64,000 bases of DNA. Source: Solibacillus sp. FSL K6-1523 (GTDB lineage: Bacteria; Bacillota; Bacilli; Bacillales_A; Planococcaceae). The translations under genes were made by a program, and so were the position numbers. Below, piece after piece: positions 25,547 to 32,670 of the stretch (the stretch's first letter is position 1; each line of letters opens with the position of its first letter). The DNA is taken from positions 2,034,001 to 2,098,000 of the forward strand of contig NZ_JBBOSU010000001.1 of NCBI RefSeq assembly GCF_038005225.1, given 5' to 3'. The notes under the pieces are model-generated. The model had not been told where the DNA came from, did not search any database, and saw only the letters and a program-made list of their open reading frames with translations.

Positions 25547-26439
25547 GTAGAGTTCGTATTCAGAGCCGTTACATCGCGATTCAAGAGTTGGCGGAGAATG
25601 AAAACTTATCGATTGTTTTATTGTGTGAAATCGCTGAGGTTTCACGTGCAGCTTATTATAAATGGATGAAACGTCAGCCATCTGTACGAGAAAGAGAAAA
25701 CGAACAGCTAGTAGAATCGATTCAACATCTTTATTCGCAAGTAAATGGTATTTATGGCTACCGCCGCATTACAATGACAATTAATCGCCAAAGAACAAAA
25801 ATGGGCCTAGCTAAAGTTAATAAGAAGCGTATTTACCGCCTGATGCAGATTTGTGGTCTGGAAGCGGTTATTCGACGTAAGCCAAAACGATACCGTAAAT
25901 CAAAGCCGGATTATGTGGCTGAAAATATTTTAGCACGTGATTTTACTGCGGAAAAACCGAATCAGAAATGGTGTACCGATGTGACAGAATTTAAATACGG
26001 CAAAGGTAGAAAAGCTTATTTAAGCGCGATTATTGATTTACACGACAATTCAATTGTCAGTTATGTATTAGGACATTCGAATAACAATAAATTAGTTTTT
26101 GACACCATGATTCCTGCAATACAGGAGCTAAAAGAAGGTGAGCAACCGCTTATTCATAGTGATCGAGGTTATCAATATACATCAAAATTCTTCAAACGCA
26201 TGACAGAAGAAGCGAATATGATTCACAGTATGTCGAGGGTCGGTCGTTGTATCGATAACGGACCAATCGAGGCTTTTTGGGGTACTCTGAAAGTCGAAAA
26301 GTATTATTTAAACAAATATGATACATACGAGGCGTTAGAAGAAGCAATCAATACATATATTACGTTCTATCATAACAAACGTTACCAAGAAAGATTAAAC
26401 GGCTTGAGCCCTCTAGAATACAGGACGCAAGCCGCTTAA
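25516..26439 (+). CDS. IS3-family OrfB (DDE integrase), made by -1 frameshift
   Basis: The frame is open from the AAAAAAG slip site and lies -1 to orfA. There is no standard start between 25516 and the first ATG at 25588, so I treat it as the downstream half of an OrfAB fusion of about 524 residues. IS3 features: HTH_21 (YGYRRITMTINRQ), then the rve catalytic core with Asp in WCTDVTEFKYG, Asp in IHSDRGYQYTS and Glu in IEAFWGTLKVEKYY, the DDE triad. It ends with NGLSPLEYR. GGAGG at 25531-25535 might instead allow a separate start. Confidence 0.88.
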   Translation, partial: VRGNRKEASLSRVRIQSRYIAIQELAENENLSIVLLCEIAEVSRAAYYKWMKRQPSVRERENEQLVESIQHLYSQVNGIYGYRRITMTINRQRTKMGLAKVNKKRIYRLMQICGLEAVIRRKPKRYRKSKPDYVAENILARDFTAEKPNQKWCTDVTEFKYGKGRKAYLSAIIDLHDNSIVSYVLGHSNNNKLVFDTMIPAIQELKEGEQPLIHSDRGYQYTSKFFKRMTEEANMIHSMSRVGRCIDNGPIEAFWGTLKVEKYYLNKYDTYEALEEAINTYITFYHNKRYQERLNGLSPLEYRTQAA

Positions 26440-26458
26440 AGCATTTTTATTATTTCCA

Positions 26459-26484
26459 CTGTCTACTTGACAGGGAGCAGTTCA
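26459..26484. repeat. IS right inverted repeat
   Basis: CTGTCTAC...GGGAGCA.TTCA, the complement of the left end with several mismatches, followed by the GAC duplication. Confidence 0.85.
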
Positions 26485-26514
26485 GACAAGTGGAAGGGTG
26501 CATTTTATTATTCT

Positions 26515-27885
26515 TTAAAAATATGATTCTAATCGTTCGAACTCATCATAATCAATACAATCCATATATTTATATAAAGTATCTAAGTCTACTTTAATTT
26601 GGTCTTTATGTCTTAAGTAAAAAGGTTCTGTCAAATGGCATATAATGAGTGGAACAGGTTGCTGGTGATTGAACTTATTCATATGCTCAGATAAAAAAGC
26701 TTCATCTAGAATGCAATAAATATTACACCCAAGTGCCTGGAAATCGATATGATCCAAATGGGCAGTTAAAAAATCTGCAGTTAAATTTTCGTTGTACTGA
26801 CTAATCGCCTGCCAATCTAATTGACTTTGATAACGGCTCAGCCAGTGCAAAGGAGCAAATCCGCTGAAAAGCTGCAATTGAATCGCACTATATTGCGCTA
26901 TATTTTTATCCATATCGCTATTTGTTAATTTTTTATCTCCATAACGATCATATTGTTGGCAGTATAAAGAAGGAATGCCCTTTACTAAATGCTCCCCACC
27001 TGGCCATTTGTCGTTTCCACAATCATATTCAAAAAATAATAACTCCATTTCGGGAATTTCGTCTACCTCTGGCAAGTAAACGACATCATGTAAGTTGAAA
27101 AAAACATTGCTTTCTATGAATTCTTCCAATTGGTTTTTAAATTCATCGTTTATTGCTTTTTGTTGTAGTTTTAATGAATGAACAAGATGGGCTTTAAACG
27201 ACGCAGTTAAGCGAGCTAGGACGGGTTTATTATATTGTAACGCATCAAAATCTACCTGCTCGATAAAATCAATTAAAAATTGCTCTGAAAGAAATGGATT
27301 AGCATAGCAAATATAAGAAAATGGTAAGTAATCCAAATAATCTAGTAGTTTGCTATGGTGCTCTGTCACGACAATTTGGCACCAATGCATATAGGACTCT
27401 ACAAAAGCGCGGTCATAATGCGCTAAATTTGCATACAGTGTTTCATCTTGGTTTTGAAATTGTTGAAACTGTTTAATCTGATTGAAGTCTTGTAAACTAA
27501 AACATTCTGGAAATTTTATATTTTGAAAAGATTGTTTGATTGGAAATGGTCGTTTTGAGCGATTTGTCACAAAACTATAAGAACCGATTGCACCGCGTTC
27601 TTCCAATAGGATATAAGCAAGCTCTTGGCGCTGATCACGCGTTAGTTTTGAATCCTTTGGAAACTTAACGGACGCAAAAAATTGTACTTTTGCCATATCA
27701 TAAAAAAATTTATAGTCTCCATCTTTTGTAAAAGGTGCATCGGACGTATTTTTTTGCCAATAGAGTAGGGCACCAGAGATGGGTTTATAGTTTGAAAATG
27801 TAATATTCGCAACAGAAAAGAAATTTTGAGTAAGTGATTCATCGTAGTTGACTTTGATGAATTCAATTTTTTTTATTTTTAGCAT
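26515..27885 (-). CDS. Hypothetical protein, 456 aa
   Basis: A soluble protein without signal peptide or membrane segment. It is rich in Phe, Tyr, Asp and Gln, and its second half repeats patterns of the type (F/L)L..HLDHIDFQALG, FIEQVDFDALQYN and LSRYQSQLDWQAISQYN, i.e. a short motif of about 15-20 residues ending in a W/F-x-A-hydrophobic turn, as in helical repeat proteins. The motif is reminiscent of repeat regions in bacterial proteins of unknown role. AAAGGGGGTG precedes the ATG. Its natural terminator is broken by the IS. I do not recognise the family. Confidence 0.75.
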   Translation of the reverse strand: MLKIKKIEFIKVNYDESLTQNFFSVANITFSNYKPISGALLYWQKNTSDAPFTKDGDYKFFYDMAKVQFFASVKFPKDSKLTRDQRQELAYILLEERGAIGSYSFVTNRSKRPFPIKQSFQNIKFPECFSLQDFNQIKQFQQFQNQDETLYANLAHYDRAFVESYMHWCQIVVTEHHSKLLDYLDYLPFSYICYANPFLSEQFLIDFIEQVDFDALQYNKPVLARLTASFKAHLVHSLKLQQKAINDEFKNQLEEFIESNVFFNLHDVVYLPEVDEIPEMELLFFEYDCGNDKWPGGEHLVKGIPSLYCQQYDRYGDKKLTNSDMDKNIAQYSAIQLQLFSGFAPLHWLSRYQSQLDWQAISQYNENLTADFLTAHLDHIDFQALGCNIYCILDEAFLSEHMNKFNHQQPVPLIICHLTEPFYLRHKDQIKVDLDTLYKYMDCIDYDEFERLESYF

Positions 27886-28061
27886 CGTACACCCCCTTTA
27901 GTTATTATATACGTTTTACAAAATTCGACTAGGTATAAGTCTTGAATTAAATATTTTTAACTTCTTTCTATAGTATTGGGTGTTTGGCACCAACAAAATG
28001 AAGCTAGGTCATATTTAAATTAGAGGTTTAGAAAATGAAAAGAACGGATATTATATAAGTA

Positions 28062-28387
28062 GTAAAGTTACAGTCACGCAATATTGTTAAAAGTTTTGTG
28101 AAATAGTAACACAATGTAATAAAAAGATTTCAATTAACTTCGTTGTATGCGTTTTTTTTACAATATGTAAACATGGTTTATTGTTTTTGAAAATAATTAA
28201 ATTTATTAGGCAATTGATTGACAAAATGTTTTAACGAAGGTTTTCGAAAGAGGCTACTATTTTTTGCGAACAAAATGCATAAACGAGCAGATTTAAAGAC
28301 GAACAAATTGGCTTTTAAGTATTTTTGGTAAAGAAACTATGGTGGATATAATACAACTGAATAGGCATGTACCGACTGTAACTTTAC
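28062..28387. repeat. Distant 14-bp inverted repeat
   Basis: GTAAAGTTACAGTC at 28062-28075 and GACTGTAACTTTAC at 28374-28387 are exact complements. They could be ends of a small non-autonomous element, or two copies of one operator. Confidence 0.45.
28325..28352 (+). promoter_or_regulatory. Promoter TTGGTA-16-TATAAT
   Basis: A plausible sigma-A promoter whose transcript would begin near 28359 and meet a terminator after about 60 bases, as in an attenuated leader. Confidence 0.4.
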
Positions 28388-28393
28388 GCCATT

Positions 28394-28420
28394 CACTCCT
28401 TATCCCATAAGGAGTGTTTT
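28394..28420 (+). terminator. Intrinsic terminator / attenuator
   Basis: CACTCCTTAT and its exact complement around CCC, followed by TTTT. No gene precedes it on this strand, so it may attenuate the 124-aa gene 46 bases downstream. Confidence 0.7.
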
Positions 28421-28466
28421 TATTTGGTTAAATTTATTATAATAGAAGGTAAAGGTGGGGAATTAC

Positions 28467-28841
28467 ATGTGGAAAATCGTCAATCATAAATTAATTCAAA
28501 CGACCGACGAATCACGAGCACGTTATAAAAGTCGTATAAGCGCGGCGTTGATTGAACAATTGAAGCAATTAGCGACAGAGCATAATACGCATATCGGTTA
28601 TTTACTCGAAAACGGGTATCTGAATCTATTGCAGAGCGAATCAATTTCTTATAATAAAAAAAACCGACCAAAAGATCGTGTAGAGTTCAGAACAACATGT
28701 GATGAACAATTGCTCGCACATTTAAAAGACTTTGCGAAGCAGCAACAATTGAATTTAAATGATGTCATTGAGGAAAGTGTCAAATATATTCAGTTCGATG
28801 AAGTGAAAAATGCAAGCTGGCGCTATCGGGTAGAACTGTAA
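28467..28841 (+). CDS. Hypothetical protein with two ribbon-helix-helix-like units
   Basis: A 124-residue soluble, basic protein. GGTGGGG lies 6 bases before the ATG at 28467. Two internally similar stretches are visible: YKSRISAALIEQLKQLATEH with GYLLENGYLNLL, and RVEFRTTCDEQLLAHLKDFA followed by LNDVIEESVKYI. Each has the strand-helix-helix spacing of ribbon-helix-helix DNA-binding proteins (strand, helix, loop, helix), so it may be a fused-dimer regulator. No characterised homologue comes to mind. The leader upstream may control it. Confidence 0.65.
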   Translation: MWKIVNHKLIQTTDESRARYKSRISAALIEQLKQLATEHNTHIGYLLENGYLNLLQSESISYNKKNRPKDRVEFRTTCDEQLLAHLKDFAKQQQLNLNDVIEESVKYIQFDEVKNASWRYRVEL

Positions 28842-28885
28842 ATTAGCATCCTAATTTTTGGGGGAATGATACGGATACATATTTT

Positions 28886-28932
28886 TTGACGCAGTCTACT
28901 ATTTAAGATATGATATGTTAGTAAGCACTAAC
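28886..28932 (+). promoter_or_regulatory. tetR-type promoter with operator
   Basis: TTGACG (28886), 17 bases, TATGAT (28909). The palindrome GTTAGT-AAGC-ACTAAC follows at 28917-28932, covering the transcription start. An identical-arm copy precedes the efflux gene at 29554, so the TetR protein should repress both. Confidence 0.75.
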
Positions 28933-28948
28933 AAATCGAGGTGAACTG

Positions 28949-29530
28949 ATGACAAACAAAACACGTGAGCGCATATTACATGCTGCGAGTACATTGATGG
29001 AGGCAAGAGGATACAATCAAGTGCCTGTAAAAGAAATTGCGGAACTTGCTGGTGTTAGTGAAATGACGATATTCCGTCACTTTGAAACAAAGATTGGTAT
29101 TTTGGAGGCGCTTATTCAGCAGCAATCGTATATACCGTATTTTGAACAGTTTTTTAAATCATCGATAACATTTGATGTGAAAAAGGACTTAATTGAAATT
29201 GCACATCAATATTTGCTGTACATGAACAAAAACAAAGTCATTTTTCTCATTAGTATTCAAGAGCGGGGAAATTTACCTGAACTGTCAGGTCTCATTACGG
29301 AAGCGAATACGAATCAGCTTCAATCATTACTCGCGGCATATTTTGATCAATTAATTGAAAAAGGTCTATTAAAACCGTTTCAATCTGAATCACAAGCCAT
29401 TATTTTTTTAACAACAATGTTCGGTTATTTTGCAACAACTGTAATTTCAACGAATCATTTTTTAAAAAATCAACAAACTATGTTTATTAACAATTATGTA
29501 GAAACTTTTTTATATGGTGTTACAATGTAA
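28949..29530 (+). CDS. TetR family transcriptional regulator
   Basis: A 193-residue repressor. The N-terminal helix-turn-helix is standard: RERILHAASTLMEARGYNQVPVKEIAELAGVSEMTIFRHFETKIGILE. The C-terminal ligand domain is variable and hydrophobic. AGGTGA precedes the ATG. The same palindrome (GTTAGT-4-ACTAAC) lies in front of this gene and in front of the next, an MFS drug exporter, giving an autoregulated repressor/efflux pair of the LmrA/QacR kind. Confidence 0.9.
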   Translation: MTNKTRERILHAASTLMEARGYNQVPVKEIAELAGVSEMTIFRHFETKIGILEALIQQQSYIPYFEQFFKSSITFDVKKDLIEIAHQYLLYMNKNKVIFLISIQERGNLPELSGLITEANTNQLQSLLAAYFDQLIEKGLLKPFQSESQAIIFLTTMFGYFATTVISTNHFLKNQQTMFINNYVETFLYGVTM

Positions 29531-29553
29531 CATCATTTTATTTACATCAAAAT

Positions 29554-29569
29554 GTTAGTTATCACTAAC
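29554..29569 (+). promoter_or_regulatory. TetR operator before the efflux gene
   Basis: GTTAGT-TATC-ACTAAC, same arms as at 28917-28932, 20 bases before the ATG and just ahead of the ribosome site. Confidence 0.75.
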
Positions 29570-29589
29570 AAACACTTGGAGGTTATTTT

Positions 29590-30981
29590 ATGCAACAAAC
29601 GATTACAAATTCAAAAAGGACACTCATTGTAGCGATTGTTTTATCGGCAGCATTTGTTTCGATTCTCAATCAAACATTACTCATGATTGCGATGCCGCCG
29701 ATTATGGCTGATTTCCAAATCGACGCCAGTGCGGCACAATGGTTAACGACAATTTATTTATTAACGAACGGAATATTAATTCCCATTACAGCGTATTTAA
29801 TTGGTCGATTTTCAAATAGGGCATTGTTATTGACCGCGTTAAGTTTGTTTACAGTTGGTACATTAATCGGAGCATTTGCACCAAATTATCCGGTTTTACT
29901 CGGGGCACGGGTTATCCAGGCAGCTGGAGCAGGTATTATTATGCCGTTAATGCAAACGATTATATTAACGCTTTATCCGAAAGAACAGCGCGGTTCAGTA
30001 ATGGGGATTGCAGGGCTCGTAACAGGCTTTGCACCAGCAGTTGGACCAACTTTAGCAGGCTGGTTGCTCACATACTTTACATGGCGCCATTTATTTTACA
30101 CGGTGTTGCCTGTAGCACTTGTCGTGATACTACTTGTCTTCGTATTTATGAAAAACGTTACACCAAAACAAGAGAGACAATTTGATATGCTTTCAATTGT
30201 TTATTCCACATTTGGTTGGGGCGGTTTATTATACGGATTTAGTATGGTTGGCTCAGTTGGATTTACGTCTTGGTATGTTCTTATATCGTTAGCAGTTGGT
30301 ATTGTCGCACTGTTTATGTTCATACGTCGTCAATTTAAGTTACCAACGCCAATTTTAGAGTTTCGTGTGTTCCAATCTAAAGTATTCACAATTTCAACAT
30401 TGTTATCTGTTTTAGTGTATGCCCTTATGATTGGTACTCAAATTTTATTAACGTTTTATGTGCAAAATGTTCGAGAGCTTTCAGCGTTACAAACTGGAAT
30501 TATCCTATTACCTGGTGCCTTACTAATGGGCTTCATGTCACCAGTAACCGGGAAGATTTTCGATAAATTTGGTGGACGAGGATTAGCTTTATACGGGTTT
30601 ACATCGATTACATTCGCATTAGCGGTTTATATGTTCTTGTCTGTAACGACTCCTATTTGGATTATTGCGATACTATTTGCATTCATTTCATTGGGAATTG
30701 CAATGATCATGATGCCTCTAACAACTGCTGGAATGAATGCGTTACCAGGACATTTAATGCCTCATGGTACTGCTGTTAACAGTACATTACGTATGGTCGG
30801 CGGTGCCATTGTCACAGCGTTACTCGTTACAGCGATGTCAGGGACAATGAGTTATTTAGATGACGTATCAGCGGATGCGATGCTTATTGGAATTCGCGTG
30901 GCCTTTGTCATTGCAACGATTTTAAGTGTTTTAGGATTAGCACTTTCATTCATGTTAAAGGAAAATAAGCGCAATTCATAA
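29590..30981 (+). CDS. DHA2-family multidrug MFS exporter
   Basis: A 463-residue drug:proton antiporter of the EmrB/QacA (14-helix) type. LNQTLLMIAMPPIMADF at the start is motif D1, GRFSNRALLLTAL the loop between helices 2 and 3, and GPTLAGWLLTYFTWRHLFY is motif C of drug efflux proteins. TTGGAGG precedes the ATG. It is controlled by the TetR protein upstream, inferred from the shared operator. Close to LmrB-like exporters; the drug is unknown. Confidence 0.9.
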   Translation: MQQTITNSKRTLIVAIVLSAAFVSILNQTLLMIAMPPIMADFQIDASAAQWLTTIYLLTNGILIPITAYLIGRFSNRALLLTALSLFTVGTLIGAFAPNYPVLLGARVIQAAGAGIIMPLMQTIILTLYPKEQRGSVMGIAGLVTGFAPAVGPTLAGWLLTYFTWRHLFYTVLPVALVVILLVFVFMKNVTPKQERQFDMLSIVYSTFGWGGLLYGFSMVGSVGFTSWYVLISLAVGIVALFMFIRRQFKLPTPILEFRVFQSKVFTISTLLSVLVYALMIGTQILLTFYVQNVRELSALQTGIILLPGALLMGFMSPVTGKIFDKFGGRGLALYGFTSITFALAVYMFLSVTTPIWIIAILFAFISLGIAMIMMPLTTAGMNALPGHLMPHGTAVNSTLRMVGGAIVTALLVTAMSGTMSYLDDVSADAMLIGIRVAFVIATILSVLGLALSFMLKENKRNS

Positions 30982-30988
30982 AAAATAT

Positions 30989-31039
30989 AATAAAGCACTT
31001 TCGGATACATGACAAATGTATTTGGAGGTGCTTTATTTT
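30989..31039 (+). terminator. Long intrinsic terminator
   Basis: A stem of about 22 bp with a few G-U pairs, from AATAAAGCAC to GTGCTTTATT, then TT. Similar in its outer stem to the terminator at 45309. Confidence 0.85.
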
Positions 31040-31407
31040 AATTGCAATCCTTCCAATATATAGTAATATAAAACTACCAAAAGGTGGTGATACATAAAAT
31101 GGAATATTGAAATGATATTAAAGTGCTATGAAATAAAGTATTTTTTTAAAAATTATTTTTATTTTTTAACCTAGTTTTAACCTTTTCTGTTTATATTTAG
31201 ATTTATGGAATGGGAAAGGATTACTTACATGTTCAAATTAATACATATTACCTACTAAAAAAATGATTTTATTCAAAACCAGGTATTGTATATGTATTGT
31301 ATAGGTCGTCCTTCTATAGGTAAGAATCTATAAATATGTCGGATATGATAGATTGCTTGTCACTATTTAGGTCCTCATTATTTTGAAAAGAAAGGTGCGT
31401 TTATTGG
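31040..31407. other. Upstream region of the Pel-like operon
   Basis: 368 bases, AT rich, without a gene. It must hold the operon promoter. A TATGAT box near 31347 lacks a convincing -35 partner, which might point to an activated promoter. AAAGGTG precedes the first gene. Confidence 0.45.
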
Positions 31408-32652
31408 ATGAAAAATATGTTAAAAGTTATTGCGTTTTGTTACACCTTTACAATTCCACTATTTTTTATAGCAACAGAAACAGCTCAGGGCGCCTATTAT
31501 GTTGCCCCGAATGGAAGTGATGCATCAGAAGGCACGATTGATTCACCTTGGAAAACCATTCAATATGCTGTAAATCAGGCAGAATCGGGTGATGTTATCA
31601 ATGTTCGAGCAGGGATTTATAAAGAAATGGTCGTTGTTTCAGAAAAACAGGCGATAGACGACCAATTCATTACGATTCAAAATTATCCGTATGAAAAACC
31701 AATTATTGATGCGGAAGGTTTAGAAATCTCATCGCAACGGGCAGGATTTGAAATTAAGAACTCTGAAGGGATTCAAATCAAAGGTTTTGAAATACGTAAT
31801 GTGAAAACGGATTCCAGTAAGTCTTATCCTGCAGGTATAGTAGTGCGAAAAAGCAATAAAAATATCGAAATAGTAAACAATGACATCCATCATATTGCCA
31901 ACTATGCAAATAAAGGGAATGCACATGGCATTATTGTATACGGTGATCAACCTCAGCCGATTGAGGATATCAGAATTTTGAAAAATCACTTGCATGATTT
32001 AACGCTCGGTAGTAGTGAATCCTTAACATTAAGTGGCAATATTGAAAATTTCACGATTGATGGAAATCGCCTTTCTCATAACAATAATATTGGCATTGAT
32101 GTCGCAGGGCGGTACGGTGCTTGTAAAAGTGATGGATGCACGGATTATGCTCGAAATGGTGTTGTTTCAAATAACATCGTGACCTATATCTCCTCTGGGG
32201 ACAACCCCGCCTATGAAGGAGATGCATCCGCTGCAGGTATATATGTCGATGGCGCACAAAACGTCGTCGTGAAAAACAATTATGTTGGCAATAGTGACTA
32301 TGGAATTTCGATATCAAGTGAACAAGAAGGCTTTTCTGCTGAAAATATTACGATAAAGGATAACTATATTGCTAGAAATACAAAAGCAGGACTTGTCATA
32401 GGAGGATCGGGCATTGATAATGGTGGCGCCGAGAATAGCTCCATTACGAATAATTTGTTTTCGTTTAACGATCAATCTAATAAAGGGTATCGAGAAATTA
32501 CGATACAGCAATATACACGTGGTAACGAATTTTCAGGTAATCGTTATTTTGTTTGTGGCTCAAAAGAATATCTCAATATTTCGAAAAAAATAACTGCGGA
32601 TAATCGCTTCATAGATGAGTCCGTATATCCACGGATCAAGTGTAAAAAGTAA
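31408..32652 (+). CDS. Secreted right-handed parallel beta-helix protein
   Basis: A 414-residue exported protein with a Sec signal peptide (residues 1-28, hydrophobic core and cleavage near TAQGA). YYVAPNGSDASEGTIDSPWKTI is the typical entry to a DUF1565/NosD-like beta-helix. The body is a ladder of short turns of the form I..N.I...., e.g. IEIVNNDIHHI, NITIKDNYIARN and SSITNNLFSFND, giving about ten coils. Such folds bind or cleave polysaccharides. As the first gene of the Pel-like operon (19 bases before the epimerase-PelD gene), it probably acts outside the cell on the polymer as lyase, epimerase or binding protein; catalytic residues cannot be named. Confidence 0.83.
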   Translation: MKNMLKVIAFCYTFTIPLFFIATETAQGAYYVAPNGSDASEGTIDSPWKTIQYAVNQAESGDVINVRAGIYKEMVVVSEKQAIDDQFITIQNYPYEKPIIDAEGLEISSQRAGFEIKNSEGIQIKGFEIRNVKTDSSKSYPAGIVVRKSNKNIEIVNNDIHHIANYANKGNAHGIIVYGDQPQPIEDIRILKNHLHDLTLGSSESLTLSGNIENFTIDGNRLSHNNNIGIDVAGRYGACKSDGCTDYARNGVVSNNIVTYISSGDNPAYEGDASAAGIYVDGAQNVVVKNNYVGNSDYGISISSEQEGFSAENITIKDNYIARNTKAGLVIGGSGIDNGGAENSSITNNLFSFNDQSNKGYREITIQQYTRGNEFSGNRYFVCGSKEYLNISKKITADNRFIDESVYPRIKCKK

Positions 32653-32670
32653 GACGGGGAGAGGGTTTTT

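Larger units (their letters stand above)
24797..26484 (+). mobile_element. IS3-family insertion sequence, apparently intact
   Basis: A 1688-bp element with 26-bp imperfect terminal repeats starting TGA, flanked by a 3-bp direct repeat GAC (24794-24796 and 26485-26487). It carries orfA and orfB in the IS3 arrangement, orfB in the -1 frame. The DDE residues are present and no stop interrupts either frame, so it may still move. The IS150-like group is likely because orfA is long with repeated helix-turn-helix units. Confidence 0.9.
24775..26506. terminator. Terminator hairpin split by the IS element
   Basis: AAAAATGCACCTTTCCA (24775-24791) and TGGAAGGGTGCATTTT (26491-26506) are complementary with one G-U pair. 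Joined after removing the IS and one GAC copy they give a normal bidirectional terminator with an 8-base loop between the EAL gene and the convergent 456-aa gene. Confidence 0.8.
27886..28466. other. 580-bp non-coding stretch with structured elements
   Basis: No gene is supported. It holds a 14-bp inverted repeat with arms 298 bases apart (28062-28075 and 28374-28387), a promoter at 28325-28352 and a terminator at 28394-28420, which together could make a short RNA of some 60 bases just before the next gene. The rest is AT rich. Confidence 0.5.

Noticed and set aside
28067-28110. CACGCA sequence resembling a GEMM-I c-di-GMP riboswitch
   Set aside because: Only the hexamer fits; the GGGCAAACC core, the tetraloop-receptor parts and a second conserved stem are absent.
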